Positions 44,259-57,200 are shown, counted from the stretch's first letter. The stretch is DNA of 64,000 nucleotides from Microglena sp. YARC (GCA_022414725.1 CM039462.1:5007751-5071750); one strand, 5' to 3'. Made by a program: numbers and translations. The notes: generated from the letters alone by a model not told the origin.

Positions 44259-44305
<47 letters not shown>

Positions 44306-44868
44306 TGAGGTGCTCAGAATGACCTGAAAAATGTCTCCAAATATCGCCATGATAAATGCCATTACAGCCCCATTATCAGAAAGAAACGATCGGGAAAAGT
44401 AAACATTTTGAGGCCTTGACACCTCCTGATTATTACTGTGGCATTTTTCTTGTTTTTAGGGTTTAGGAGATCCCTACAAACCTAAGCCCTTTTCTGATAT
44501 ACCCTGATTTCCAACGACAGAAGAAGTGGCAGCTGCCATTAAGCAACGCTAAAAAATATTAAGTCTACAAAATATTAAGCAACTACAGAACTCAGCTCCC
44601 GGACAATGCGAGGTCACATGACCTGTGAAGACCGTAGCAGCGTAGACTGTTACATAGGAGTGCTGGATGATAGGACTGTTACATTGCGCCTACTCTTTTG
44701 TAGGAATGGCAACACCATTTTAACTTACTTCTCGGTGCCGCTGGTTTGTGTCGGGAGACCCACCTCCTGGGGTGAAATTCCTTTCACAAGTAAGAAACAA
44801 AGGGGGTGGTGCAGGAATGTGCTGCACCACGGGGTCTACAACAAGACCCCTCCAACAATATGAGGGAA

Positions 44869-44995
44869 TTATTCAGCCAAAAGCTGACGCAACCTAGTGC
44901 ACCTTGAAGTTGGCACAATCAGATGTCCAGAACGTCTGAGATCTTGGGGCTTAGCCCCGTGGCTTGCTTATGGGGCTACCTAGAAGCTGCTGCTG
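44869..44995 (-). mobile_element. MITE family B, copy 4, followed by facing family-A termini
   Basis: It contains gacgcaacctagtgcacctt and ends in tacctagaagctgctgctg. At 45040-45068 the two MITE-A end words face each other only 11 bp apart (agtaccctg, gtacatagaac, cagggtact). This is an inside-out arrangement left by excision or nested loss. Confidence 0.5.
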
Positions 44996-45344
44996 GGAGC
45001 TGAAAATAAAGACTATGAGCAGCCGCAGAATGGATGGACAGTACCCTGGTACATAGAACCAGGGTACTTCAGGAGGACCCCCAGCTCTGCTGCCTGAAAC
45101 GCAACCAATTGTATAGCCTGCGTCCTGCGATGCAACAGACCCTTCCTTCTGGTCTAACTATATTTCTAAAAGTCACTAACATAGATAGGCTAACTATTGA
45201 GTAGTTACAGTATTAAGCTAAAGTAATGTAATTAAATGGATATGTATATGCTTTAAATAGAGCTCTTAGAGGCTACACGCATTCCAGTGTGTAAAGCGCT
45301 CATAATCATCATCATTTTCCTGATTACATTACATTGATTACATC

Positions 45345-45455
45345 ACATGTTAAAGTCTACTTGACACCGCGAGGGTGTATGAGACTCTGTGCTTTAAACA
45401 AAAAGAAAAAGCACCCACAACGCAAAAAAACCCATTACATCAGGGGTGTGTCGAG
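45345..45455 (+). repeat. Dispersed repeat family E, copy 2
   Basis: It matches 26300-26415: catgttaaagtctacttgac, cgcgagggtgtatgagactc, aaagcacccacaa. Confidence 0.65.
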
Positions 45456-45602
45456 GACAAACAAACCAAACTCCCAACCACCGTTTTGGTGGCGTAAGTA
45501 TTAAACCCCCCAGAGCAGGACCCAGACCTCAACCACTTACAGTGGCGGAGGTAAGAAGCTAACAAATGAGAAGTCACAAGAAGAAGAAAAAGGGATAATA
45601 AA

Positions 45603-47560
45603 TTACGGTGCCACTAAGCAGTCCAGGGCTTCCTGTCTTGCTCTTCTACAAGTAGAAAGATAGTAGGCTAGGTTGCTCCAAAAAGACTTAGTGCCATTTC
45701 CATTCATAAAGGTTCTGAATGTGGAATCGCAGAATTCCACATTCCATACGGTTAAGTTGGTATCCTCATGGACATGCCTATAAATATCTGTAAACAGCTT
45801 CTGGTAGCGAAGGCGAATATCATTATAAAAAGGGCACTCAAACATATGCATTTCATCCTCAGGTTTTTGGAACCCACATATTTGACAGTATCTCATTGAG
45901 CGAGGAATGTGTGCTCTATCCACCACCCTCATTCTTTCTGTGTTCAGCCAATGGGAACCCATTCTAAACTGTGCTATAGAACGAATCTGATCCTGCTTAT
46001 GTAAGGCGGATGTAAAGGGAATCAAGCCATTCTCATCATTGCTGTTGGCTGCAAACCATTTTTGGTATCGGAGGCGTTTAAAGCCAATCCTTCTCTCATC
46101 AGGGATGTCTCTAACTGCATTGGTGTCACTTGGGTACTTAAACCTCCATGACTCAAAAACTTTAGACATCGACAGCCTCCAAAATGTTGAGGTTTTTACT
46201 GGATCCTAGCTTGTGGAGAGCACAACGTAAGTCATGAACCCAGCCAGCGTTGGAGTCAAAAGATTCCTCAAGAGCCATTACAATGAGATCCCCAGGTTCT
46301 TTATGTATGGTCTTGTTCCAGAAGCGCAAAGCTTGTTTAAGCCAAGCAAAATACAACGGGGTTCTACACAGCTCTTCCATGATAATATTAGATGTAGTAG
46401 ATTGGCAAACACCCAACATTTGTTTAAGTATACCTCTATGCCATTTCTCACAAGCATGGTCATTTGAGATAAGTGTGTTGTTCAGAATAGAAGGAGCCCA
46501 CACCTCACAGCCAAAATTCAGGATAGGTTGTACAAGAGAATCAAACAGGTGGGTGAGAATATCAATATTGTATATCTCCATAGTATGGCATCGCCTACGG
46601 AGCATGTGGTGTGCCTTTTGGGCCTTAGTGAGCATCCTAGAAAAAGCAGCTTTTGCACGATTGCTTGAGTCACCATCCACAAAGAGGGATCCCCAGTAGA
46701 TAAAAGATAACTTTGTAGAAAGTTGTGCTCCATCATAGACAAATTTGTAATCAGGATCCATGCGGGCCTCATCACAGAATTGCTTGTTGAAAACGACAAT
46801 CTCAGTTTTCTTTATATTCACAGCCATCTTAGTAGCCTCGCAGAAATCTCTCAGGCAGTCAAGCATCGCTTGCATATCTGCCGGGGATTCTGCCATTATA
46901 ACTAGGTCATCAGCATAAAGTAACAGTTGCAGAATCTTTCCCCTAAGCTCAGCCCCTACATTTGTGAGCTTGGATTGGAGGAACGATTTAATTCTATCAA
47001 TGAACAGACCGAATAGGAGTGGGGATAGGGGGTCTCCTTGTTTAACTCCTACAAGGGATGGAGAGGAGGATCCAATGTCCCCATGTAGGCGAACTTGGAA
47101 AACAACATGATTATACATGGACTTAAGAATACTGAGATAGGGGTCCTTGACTCCTAGCCTTGCTAAGCAATCCCATAGCAAGTCTCTGTTGACCCAATCA
47201 TAAGCCTTCTTGAAATCCACAAAAGCCACAAAGAGCGGGGTTTTCTTCTCTCTATATTTATCTACAATATGGTTAAGAATGAATGATGCATCTGCAGTAC
47301 CCCTACCACTTCTAAATCCATATTGGCCAGCGGCTCTGAGGTTGAATTCTTCTGACCAATCATCTAGTCTACGTAGCATGCAAAGGGAGAAGATCTTTCC
47401 TATGGAGTTGCTCACCGCAAGACCTCGATAGTTGTCCTTGTCATACACACTGCCTTTGGATTTGGGTACGGGTACCAAGGCAGCTGCAGCCCATTGGCTA
47501 GGGTAAGAGGTCTTCCAGATGAGATTAAACAGGTTAGTCATAGCTTGTATAACCTGATAT
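45603..47560 (-). mobile_element. Non-LTR retrotransposon (LINE), 5'-truncated and frameshifted
   Basis: A long minus-strand frame (47613-46162) encodes the reverse transcriptase: NYRGLAVSNSIGKIF, FVAFVDFKKAYDWVN with catalytic Asp, GVKQGDPLSPLLFGLF, and YADD at about residues 233-236, then AVNIKKTEIVVF and the thumb region. A one-base overlap (stop of the first frame at the ATG at 46169) shifts into 46169-45603. That frame carries the usual C-terminal zinc knuckle (CQICG, then HMFEC). No endonuclease domain or ORF1 precedes it. The true element probably begins near 47560, because the bases beyond belong to the acceptor of the plus-strand MYND exon. It copies RNA to DNA at nicked target sites; this copy cannot make a full protein. 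Confidence 0.88.
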
Positions 47561-47591
47561 AATGATAATTTCCACATCCTGACAAAAACCC

Positions 47592-48221
47592 ATGCAGGTG
47601 AGCACCCTCGCACTCTGCTTCCTCCACAAGCGTGAAGTTCTGAAAGTGGCCAAGGGGGACTTGCCTATCCAGTGTGTGATCATGAAGACCAGCGCAGTTA
47701 ACTATACTGTGCCCATTCCCTTGGACAAAGATTGCGATGATCACTTCGAACTCCGGCTGGAGGTGGACGATCCAGATGACACGGTCAACAGCCCCTCCTT
47801 GTTTTTTATTCTTCCCAAGTCCGAGTATGCCTTCTTCGAGGCCCCAGACTGGGGCGGAATTCTAGAGTGCGAGAGCTGGATGATCAAGCTCTCTGGAGAT
47901 TGCAGTAAAAAACACGTTCAGCCCTCCGTCTTTATCCTCCCAGACTGCTTGACTGGTGGCAGCCTACCTGTCGGACCGGATGGGAGAAATAAGAGGGCTC
48001 TTTTGGAGGACAGGGACGCCCGCCTCGGCATCTGCTTTCTCTGCAGAAAGAGGGATGGGACGGAGAATGTGAAGAAGTGCAAAGGCTGCAAACGAGTCGG
48101 CTACTGCAGTGGGGAGTGTCAAGCGGCAGACTGGGAGGAGCACAAGCAATGCTGCAAGATGACTCTGCAACAAACCCAGCAAGATTCCAAGGGCAAAGAG
48201 GATTTGTGGTTGTTGAAGTGA
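47592..48221 (+). CDS. MYND-type zinc-finger protein, terminal exon
   Basis: The open frame of 209 codons ends in TGA at 48221. An acceptor-like catgcag precedes gtgagcaccctcg, so coding may start at 47598 as a downstream exon rather than at the ATG of 47592. The first 140 residues have no known domain. The C-terminal part has a complete MYND zinc finger with all eight ligands: C148, C151, C163, C166, C172, C176, H184 and C188 (CFLCRKRDG, KCKGCKRVGYCSGEC, EEHKQCC). MYND domains bind proline-rich partner peptides and usually accompany other domains. If exons exist upstream, the LINE at 45.6-47.56 kb sits in the intron before this one. An AATAAA-like signal is not obvious. Confidence 0.75.
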   Translation: MQVSTLALCFLHKREVLKVAKGDLPIQCVIMKTSAVNYTVPIPLDKDCDDHFELRLEVDDPDDTVNSPSLFFILPKSEYAFFEAPDWGGILECESWMIKLSGDCSKKHVQPSVFILPDCLTGGSLPVGPDGRNKRALLEDRDARLGICFLCRKRDGTENVKKCKGCKRVGYCSGECQAADWEEHKQCCKMTLQQTQQDSKGKEDLWLLK

Positions 48222-48229
48222 GACGATAC

Positions 48230-49300
48230 TTTCTTTTTATGTTGTGAAAGGACTTTCGCCCCAGGAGGTGGGTCTCCCGACACAAACCAGCGACCTAAAG
48301 GATTCAGTTCAAATGGCGTTGCCCCTCCTACAATAAAGTAGGCGCACTGTTGGAGATATCAACCCTCGACCAAACGAACATTCACCACTACCCCTATTGA
48401 CCACGGCAGACAAGTCATGATCCCTCACGTCTTTCTGGCATGGGTCTCCTGGTTTGGTTTGATTACTACTAGTAGAAAGCGCCCCTTCGTCTGTTTTTCT
48501 GGGGCTATTTCCTACTAAACATTTCCTTCTAAGAAAATCTGGGCATGGAATCTTGTATGGAACATTCTTTGCGTACTTGGGAATACATTAGTTGTGTAGA
48601 GATTAGTTTGATTGTTTCATTACCCTTAGAGCTTTTATGATTCCCCTAGTTCATGCTTCACCAAAGTTCATGACTGCCATTGGATGCTTGGCCAAGAACC
48701 ACAAGTTACTATGTACAAAATAAATAATTAAATAAAGTACACAATGGACACAGTGTACACAATAGTAAACAAAATAGATACAGACCTATTTTCTTGGACG
48801 CGCTACTCGTCCAGTGTACGTACATGTTCATAAACAAGTGGGAGCTATGTGACTGGTTCCCTCTTCTGCTTTTCAGCTTTCTTGCTATGTTTAAGTTGTC
48901 TATGTTAATGTCTGTCGCACCCTCCCCATGTTTTTCTACAGGACTTCATACATGTACTCATCATGGGTGTCACAACGTGGCATAATGATGAACGCACTGA
49001 TTGACTTATTGTCTTCTCAATTTTCATGCAATCGCCACACCTGCAGATTTTTCAATCTGCAGTTAGGGGTACCACTTCTGTGATATCATGATCTTGCTTA
49101 GATAATACCCTCTGTCCTCCTATTTTTGGGGTACCCTGTCCTCATCCAGTGAGCTTGAAAGTGGTCACAAATGTTTTTCCCCATGGGTTTTCAACTTGGA
49201 GTGGAGTTTAATTTTTCTCTCTGTCTCAGACATTTATAGACTTTTCCTCCCGTATAAATCTCAAGAACTCTTAACCTAAGAGTACCTGGGATAGGGGGGA
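48230..49300. other. Intergenic stretch, possibly the decayed 3' end of an LTR element
   Basis: It contains the cccaggaggtgggtctcccg motif shared with 3300 (and reversed near 44735). Just before the LTR lies a purine run (gatagggggga) of the type that primes plus-strand synthesis. No open frame of note was seen. Confidence 0.45.
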
Positions 49301-49301
49301 A

Positions 49302-49789
49302 TGTTATGCTATGGCATATAGCCATAGTGTAAGGTGACACATAGTGACATAGGGCACGCGTAGGCCGCGTGACCAGGCTAGGTGACTACCTGCCAGGTCA
49401 TGGGCCGCGTGGGCCAGCTAGCTCTAGTTATAGTACCTTTTGTGTCGCAGACCCAGACGTAGACGCAACGTTGAAGGGTCCTCTGCGTCCTGAGATGCAA
49501 TATGGGGATTTAGCTTTCCGGAGTGTTATATCGGAAGTACTGACACAGGGAAGGGACAAGGGCAACGTATGCTTACATGCGTGATACCATGTCAGGCGAC
49601 AAGGCAGGTATAAGAAGGGAAAGGCGGCAGTACCTCAGGGTACTGCCGCCGCTGGTTGCCGGCCCTATTGGGCAGAGGCAATACAGCGGAAGCTACCAGA
49701 CGGGAAGCCTGGCGCACTAGGACACTCTAGCTGGACCGGGAGAACCGGTCTATAACATCTAGCGGGACCGAGAGAACCGGTCTATAACA
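49302..49789 (+). mobile_element. Probable long terminal repeat
   Basis: It starts TGTTATGCTATGGC just after an aggggggaa polypurine tract and ends tctataaca (TG...CA). It contains a gcggcagtacctcagggtac foldback. The last 33 bp (gaccg(g/a)gagaaccggtct) are duplicated. A reverse-oriented fragment of its 3' part lies at 4190-4400. No second LTR is visible here, so it is a 3' LTR of a decayed element or nearly solo. Confidence 0.55.
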
Positions 49790-52700
49790 GGGGAGGGTCC
49801 GTCGCAGACGCAGCTTCAGTGGGTTGGTTGCGTCGTAGGACACAGGCTATGGGTCGGTAACATCTCAGGACGCAGGCTCCGGAATTGGTTGCGTCTCGGG
49901 ACGCAGGCTGTAAAATTGGTTGCGTCAAAAGGACACCGAGCTGGGGGTCCTCCTGGACAACCCTTGTATGTATGCTAAGTCCTCATTCCTCATTCCATAG
50001 GTCTTGCACCGCCACCTCATCACATTGATTTGCCGGCTCAAAGGTTGTGCAACGCCACCTCATCGAATATCTGTGGCGCCTGCGCCTGCTGGCGCAGGCG
50101 CTGCAGAAGTGGGCAGCAAGGAGCGCGTAGGAGAGACTCGCCGGCAACCTCGGCATTTCGAAAAATATATGCCCAATGGTGCGAACAGCTTCCTCTCTTT
50201 CTTGTACAATACTGCACATTCGTCTGTCTCTTTGCGGGCCTCATTCCTCATTCCTCAACCTGTCCACAACCATAACCGGTGTGTATATGTAAAACTTCTT
50301 CGGTGTCCCTCATCCGTAGGGAGCGGCATATCGTATGATGTAGACCAAAGGCGAAAATGATAGCATACAAATTGCATTACAAGATATTGTATTTAAATGG
50401 TGACTTTAGCCTAGTCAGACTGCCGGCAGCATATGATGACATATCATATGATATCATATTGCCGTTCCCTACTCATCCGTCACCAAAACATTACATTACA
50501 ATACAAGATTTGGGTGGGTGGGAGGGGGGGGGCTTAGAAAACATGCATTTTGCACATGGATGACGTATGTAACTCTGTTTTGTAACGACTTTGTCAAGCC
50601 TCTAATTGTACAGAAAAGTAGCCACTAGTCTAGTACTACAACCAACGCATGCATTTTTTACACGTCTGTTCGTCCAAGCATCTTCATACACACACGCTAT
50701 AACTACCCTCATCACACCCTTCTCCTCTGTTGGTGCAACCTCTGCCTAGGCCTCAGCTTAAGCAATTTTCCTTAGGTAGGGCCATGCCATCAACACAGGG
50801 GTTGAGGGGGAGGGGGGCACTCCCAAGGTCCGACTTGTCCCTTGAAGTCGACGACAAGAGATGGTGGTGCTTTGGTAGGACGTTGGAAGAGGGGTGGGTG
50901 GTGCGTATAGAATCCCATGGCTGTTCAAACGGGGTTCAAAGGAGTACCCGCGACTGGCTTGAAGACGCTCGACAAACCAGCAGCTCAAGCGCGTGCGGTT
51001 TAAAACGGTAAATTTCGCTTATGCCTCATGTAGTTGCAACAATCAACTAATTAACCAACAGTCAAACAAAGTAACTTCATGTCTTCACTCGTCTCGAGTT
51101 GCAGGACTCGAGTTGTACATCTGTATTGTCTGGCTTGGGCAGGTGGGCCCATGCATGATCCATGGAGTCACTTTCACAGTTCTGACTAGGTAACTTCCAC
51201 CTGGGGTAGGCCGGGGGGTAGGCCCGAGCTAGCTACATGGGTAGGGCCTGTGCGACCCAGGTGCGACCCAGGGCACAAATCACTCACCTGAGGGTCGCAC
51301 TCGTGGCGACCAAGTGAAGGGCCCATTTCGCCCTAATTTCGTACATCTCAGGGTCGCAAAAAAAAACTGTACGGCGGGAGGCACCCAACAAGGCAATATT
51401 CACTTATGCACACTAAGGTTGGCGGATGTTACAGATCTAGGCGCTCCATCAATTGTCTCAAGTTACATACTGGCGAAATGATTTTAATTTTATTTTTCCT
51501 CATTCAAAAACCAAACCAGATTCAAGTGTCACTCAAAATGAGATATTCTGGCTCTAGGCAGGTCTAGGTATCAATAATATCAGGGGCTCGGGCATACACT
51601 TACCTGTATGTCGTATATTTACGGTACTTGATATACAGGCAGTGAGAATTTCGCATTTAATTGCAGAGCACAAACTTGCAGAGAGTGCAAGACCATGTTT
51701 ACTTGCAAAGAGCGAGCAGTCTTCAGGCTGATATTGCCGATAGGATTTTTGATAACGTCATCTGAACACTTCTATAAACTTTCTCATAATACTAGTACAT
51801 GATTGCATTCTGTAGTGGACAGTGTAACCAGGTTAGTGTTGTCAAAGTTTACAGATCGGCGGTACGAAGCACGAGAGGTCATGCCCCTCAGCATATACGC
51901 CTTCAGCATCCCCATCATACTTTCCAGCAGACCCATCAGACAACCCGTTACCATCAGGCCATGTCTCAGACAACTGTTCGTAACCAGTCAGTGCATCATA
52001 CAACCTGCGATCATTAGAGTAGAGTTGCGGCTGGACCGCAAAATAATTGTGTAACACCGTTACCCAGAGGGGATGAGTGGGCAGAGAGGGAGAGGGAGGA
52101 TTCAAAGCTGGACCTGTCGGCGCCTGAGCGCCCGAAGTTCTTTGACGTTTCATCAAAGGCTGGAACAAAATTGCATGGCTACCCTTTGACTCGCATTGTA
52201 CCGCTTTTGAAGGGTGTTACTTAAAAAACCTTAAACGTGCGCCATACTGTTGGCGGATGGGCTTGTTTGCGACCACTCCCTGTTTTGGCCACTGAGGCAG
52301 CTGGAATTCCGGCAGTGAAGGGAGTAGCAGGCCCAATCACACTGGCAATCTCTGCTAGGTGCTGGGCAGGAGCACCATATAGGAGTTGGTTCTCATCAGT
52401 TTTATTTTCAAATCTGAAAATGTTTTTTTTTAGCTTTGTGGTTTTAAGCTTCCTTCAGGGACAGCGTTTTAGTGCTTTAAATGGCCCTTGAAAGTCTTTT
52501 ATAGCTTTTAAGGGCCATTAAGGGTATTTATTTGTACATGTTTAAATTTGTATACCTGTAACAGGCCTGTAAATAAAAAAGCCTTGGGTATCCTGAATTC
52601 CTGATCTCCTCCTCTCAAATGCCACCCAGGGACGTAGCTTCGATGCAACTCTTGGAGGCTGCAACAATGGTCTAGTTAAGCATACTGAATAGGCTAAATC

Positions 52701-54290
52701 CAAGACTCATGTCAGTCAAGAGACAAAAATTGCGATTGTAACAATGTTGGACCCTCAAAAATCTGCGCTTGAGACGTACAACGTGACGTTTTGAACAACC
52801 TGGCTGGTGCCGACAAATAACGTTGATACCCGATGATGGCCCGATCCATGCTGTGTAGGCCCGGGCTAAAAAACATCGAAAGCAAATAATGATGCGTGCA
52901 TCGTTACAACGTCGAACACAATATACCGTGCCCCCCCCTCAGGTTTTGTCTTGCCAGCTGCATTGTGTTGCTGCTTCCCAACCGGGGTGAAAAAAACCCG
53001 TATTAAGCTGCACTGGCATGATGTGGCTACGGTGCCTGCCGGTCAGGCATCGGTGGTGATTCTTTTTACTGAGGTGGCCCTACGGTGACTATAGCTAGCT
53101 CCGGCTTACGCTATGGTGTCCTTAACTTCACGTCCTGTGAGTAACGTTATTACACGGATGTAACAATTTCAATTTCAATTTCAATTTCAATTTCGAACAC
53201 AATGACCATGATCACGACCAAGCAGGAGCACGATGATCCGAGGAATGCCAACCAAGGCAAGCGATCATGACAAAGGCACGCCATCACGATGATCACGACA
53301 GGCACATCAACACGATGATCACGACCAAGGCACACGATGATCACGATGATCACGACCAAGGCAAACCATGATCACGACCAAGCAGGCTCACGATGATTCG
53401 AGGAATGCAAACACAGGTGGGCTGATCTCATCGGAGTATAAGACCGAAACCAGGTCCATGTCACGGGATATAGAGCAGACACGTGCAGAAAGGATATCCT
53501 TATCTCCAGGACATCGGGGTTGGACCACGACGGTGGAAGAAAGATAGGACAAGTCGCCTGTGAGACGTGGGTACAGGCACATGGCAAGGTGGTTGGGTGG
53601 GTGAGTAGGGGCAGGATGGGATGGAGATTGTGGTGGGTGGGTGGGGGGTGTTTGGGAACTGGTCGGAACTGGTTTGCAAAGGCACAGACACTGATGATGT
53701 AATTTTTGCCTAGCGGGAGTTGAAACGAAGCGTCCTACTGGAGCTGGGACTCAGGTAACGTGTCGTATTATCAGATTCCCCGGACCTGCCAGTCCTGGTA
53801 TACCTGCGTGGTTGGCAGCTGCGAGTTTCGGAGCGGCCGCGTGGGCCAGCGCGGCCTGCCTCACTCCACCCCTTTTGTCGCTGTACACCAACATGAGAGC
53901 TGCGCGCCGTCCCACATGCTGTTGCTGCATCGAACGACTGATTTCACACCAAACAAGCCTGCGAGCTACGTACCTTATTGCCGTTCGCATTACACATGAG
54001 CCCTGTTTAGTAAGCTTGCGCATCCCACAACGAAAGCGGAGAGAGGCGGGTTGTGCGCTGATCCTGCCGCGGCCTATCCCCCAGGCACGTCTCCCAACGT
54101 AAATAAAACGCCGCAGCTAGATCGCTCCTTTGCGGGACGAAGCCTTCTTTTGGTTAACTCAGTCCTGAAGTCCCAACACTCGTGACTCGTCGAGCACACC
54201 TTCCAACCCCATTCAGCCTCGGCAGCTGGACCCAACCAGAATCCCCACCCAGGCAGGTAGACACCCACCCACCCTCCGCTCCAGCGCCGT
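49790..54290. other. Intergenic stretch with dispersed repeats
   Basis: It holds three tandem ggttgcgtc...ggacgcaggct units (49790-49930; reversed relatives near 45070-45140), a ggcgcctgcgcctgctggcg foldback (50078), repeat F (50266-50465) and a gtgcgacccag duplication (51250). Family D lies at 53085-53195. A cacgatgatcacgaccaagg tandem repeat spans 53200-53400. No gene with domain or splice support was found. Confidence 0.5.
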
Positions 54291-54299
54291 TCTCCCTCC

Positions 54300-57200
54300 A
54301 TGCGGAGCCCCTCGTCGTTTTCCGGGTTGTATCCCCCACCCCTACTGCTGCTGATGCTGATGCTGATGCGTGTCCTTAGCTTAGCAGGCGTTGATGCGAG
54401 GAAGGACCAATACTGCCCTAATATGACTCGCCCTCAGCAGACGAACTTCACCTACACCCGCTGCGAGAGTTTTTACAAGGCACCGGGGAGCCCTATCCGC
54501 GGTTCCAGAGATACCGATCGGACAAAACTCGGCTACATAGAGCGGTCATTCGATGGTGGCTTGATCTTCAAGGACCGAAAAAGTAAGGACTGGAAGCTAG
54601 AGCCTTCCGTTGCCTTATTTGTGCTTCAAAGCTTCGAGGACTACAGCGAGCGTATCCAGATGCTTTGGAAGGCCACGATGAACGAGGGGACAGTTATTCG
54701 GGCCCAGCCGGTCGTTTACGTGCCCTACACGTCCGTGTTGAACAGGCTTGGGAATACGCGCTTTGTTGGCCACGTGGTTAACTACTCACCCACTGATGAA
54801 CTACCCAAGGAAGTGAAGGTGGGTTGCGTCAAGCTACTGCGCCAATGCACTCGATTGTCATCTGAGTCAGATGACAATCAGCATTTTGGCTCAGTATAGC
54901 TATTAGGTTGGAGGGACTAGGGGAGGCTAGGTTGGTGGGATGTTGAATTGTGTGTGTGGCGTTGGCTATTGTGTCATTGCATGCATGCATTTGTGTGTGT
55001 ATCATTGGCTATTGTGTCATTGCATGCATGTGTGTTTATCATTGGCTATTGTGCTTTTGTATGCATGCGAGTATGCGTGTGTGTGTGTGTGTGTGAGTGG
55101 ATATTAGGATATGGTTGTTATGTTGTTGAGTGCAAGTTGTGTGTGCTGGATGATGGCTGATGTGTGTATATTTTTTGTTTGTGTGCATGCATACATGTGT
55201 TTGTTTGTATGTTCATACTTACAAGTTTGTGTGTGTGTGCATGCATACATTTGTTTGTTTAAATGTGCATGCTTACACGTTTATGTGTGTGTGCATGCAT
55301 ACATGTGTGTGGTTGGGTGTGCATGCGTACATATTTGTTTGTGTGCATGCATACATGGGTTTTCTTGTGTGTGCATGCATATGTATGTGTATTTGTGTGT
55401 CTGCACCATCACACCAACACATGATGGGGGATTGCGTCCCTGGCCTGTGCAGCCTAAACCTCACGCAGGTAATACCAACATCAACACCAACACCAACTTT
55501 TTAGGTTATCTGGTCGTTCTACAGCACCGCAGAGATCCGAGGACGTGGCAAGAGGGGCGCCGTTTTACGAGGGAGGTTTGAAAACTTGCTCCAAGACTCT
55601 TGGCATGATGGAGAGTGCGTCCCTGGTCTGTGCAGCCTGGACCTCAGCCAGACCAAAAGCACAACGATGAAGACCTGTGACTACTACACTGACCTTTTTG
55701 GTACCACTGGCGACTTGTTGTTGTACTGGGACCCGAACATGCATGCGCCTGGGGATTCTGAGATGGTAGTTGGGGGAAGTGGTGGTGGTGTGGTGTGGTG
55801 TTGTGGTGTGGGGTGTATAGTGTGGGGTGTGAGGTGAGTGGTGTGGGTGTGTGGGGTGGTGTATTGAGTGGGGGTGAGGTTGAGGGTGTGTGTGGGGGGG
55901 TGGGGTGGGTGGGGGGGGGCAGTTTTGTACAGGGACCTTATCAGACTATTAAACTGACCTTTTTGGTACCACTGGTGACTTGCTGTTGTACTGGGACCTG
56001 AACATGCATGCGCCTGGGGATTCTGAGATGGTGAGTTGGGGGAGGTGGTGGTGGTGTGGGGTGGGGTGTAGTGTGGGGTGTGGGGTGAGTGGTGTGGGTG
56101 TGTGGGGTGGTGTATTGAGTGGGGGTGAGTGTGTGGTGGTGGTGGTGGTGGTGTGTGTGTGGGGGGGGCAGTTTTGAACTGGGACCTTATCAGACTACTA
56201 AACTGACCTTTTTAGTACCACTGGTGACTTGCTGTTGTATTGGGACCCGAACATGCATGCGCCTGGGGATTCTGAGATCGTGAGTTGGTGGCAGTGGTGG
56301 TGGCGTGGGTGGTGCGGTGTGGTGTGTTGAGTGGGGGTGGGGGTGAGGGTTGAGTGTGTGTGTGTGTGTGTGTGTGTGGGGGGGGGGGGGGACAGTTGTG
56401 TACTGGGACCTATGTACTGTTTTTGAACTGGGACCCTAACCTGCATGTGCCTGGAGATTCTGAGATGGTGAGTTGGCGGAGGTTGGGCAGGTTGTGTACT
56501 CGGACCTAATTACTGTTTTTGTGCTTGGTCCCAACCACTGTCTTTGTAATAAGGCACTATTATTAGGGAGCGGCAATTTTAGATCATATGATATCATGTC
56601 CATTATGTCATACCACAGACACCCCATGAAGGAAAGGGGGAGCCCAGCCAAAAAATAGAGAGTCCAGAAACCAACCTAGCAAGGCTCAGCAAGCAGGCAC
56701 ACATGACAGGGGCGAGAGAATCCACCACACAGGGCAGACCTGTTGGCTATAAGCATCAGATAGTTTCTGCAGCCAACACGAAGCCCTACCCGTACACCAG
56801 AAGTCACAAGCAAGAGCTCAAACTAGAGAAACGAAACCAACAGCTAAGCGCAGCCACCGAGAAAGGGAGGCGGGAAGGAGAAGGGGGACCAAGAACGGCA
56901 TGAAGCGCCATGCCAAGGAATTACACAAAAGGGTGTCCTGTGATGTAAGAAACCCAAGAGTGCTCCAATGCATGGCACCCAAGAAAAGGAGCAGAAAAGA
57001 GGAGCAGAAAAAGGCATGCATGCAGGCGCATGCAGGGAAAGACTAGCAAAACGTTAGCAGCTTAATTGTATGACCAATCTTCTGGCAATATCAGATGGCT
57101 ACCTAACCGGTGCATGTGAGAAGGGAAGGGTACCAGTGTACCTAAGGGGGGAGTATGAGTGAAGAGCCTAGATGGTGAAGGGGGTGGGGGGGTGGGGGAG

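Noticed and set aside
46234..46905. Plus-strand frames opposite the LINE
   Set aside because: They are antisense shadows of the reverse transcriptase frame, with no motif.
50004..50360. 118-codon plus-strand frame with overlapping minus-strand frames
   Set aside because: Three or more equally long frames overlap around a G/C foldback and repeat F. There is no domain, splice or composition support.
55430..55468. Separate small exon with gtccctggcctgtgcagc
   Set aside because: It is a partial copy of exon 2 without an acceptor in the right phase. The frame-consistent exon starts at 55505.
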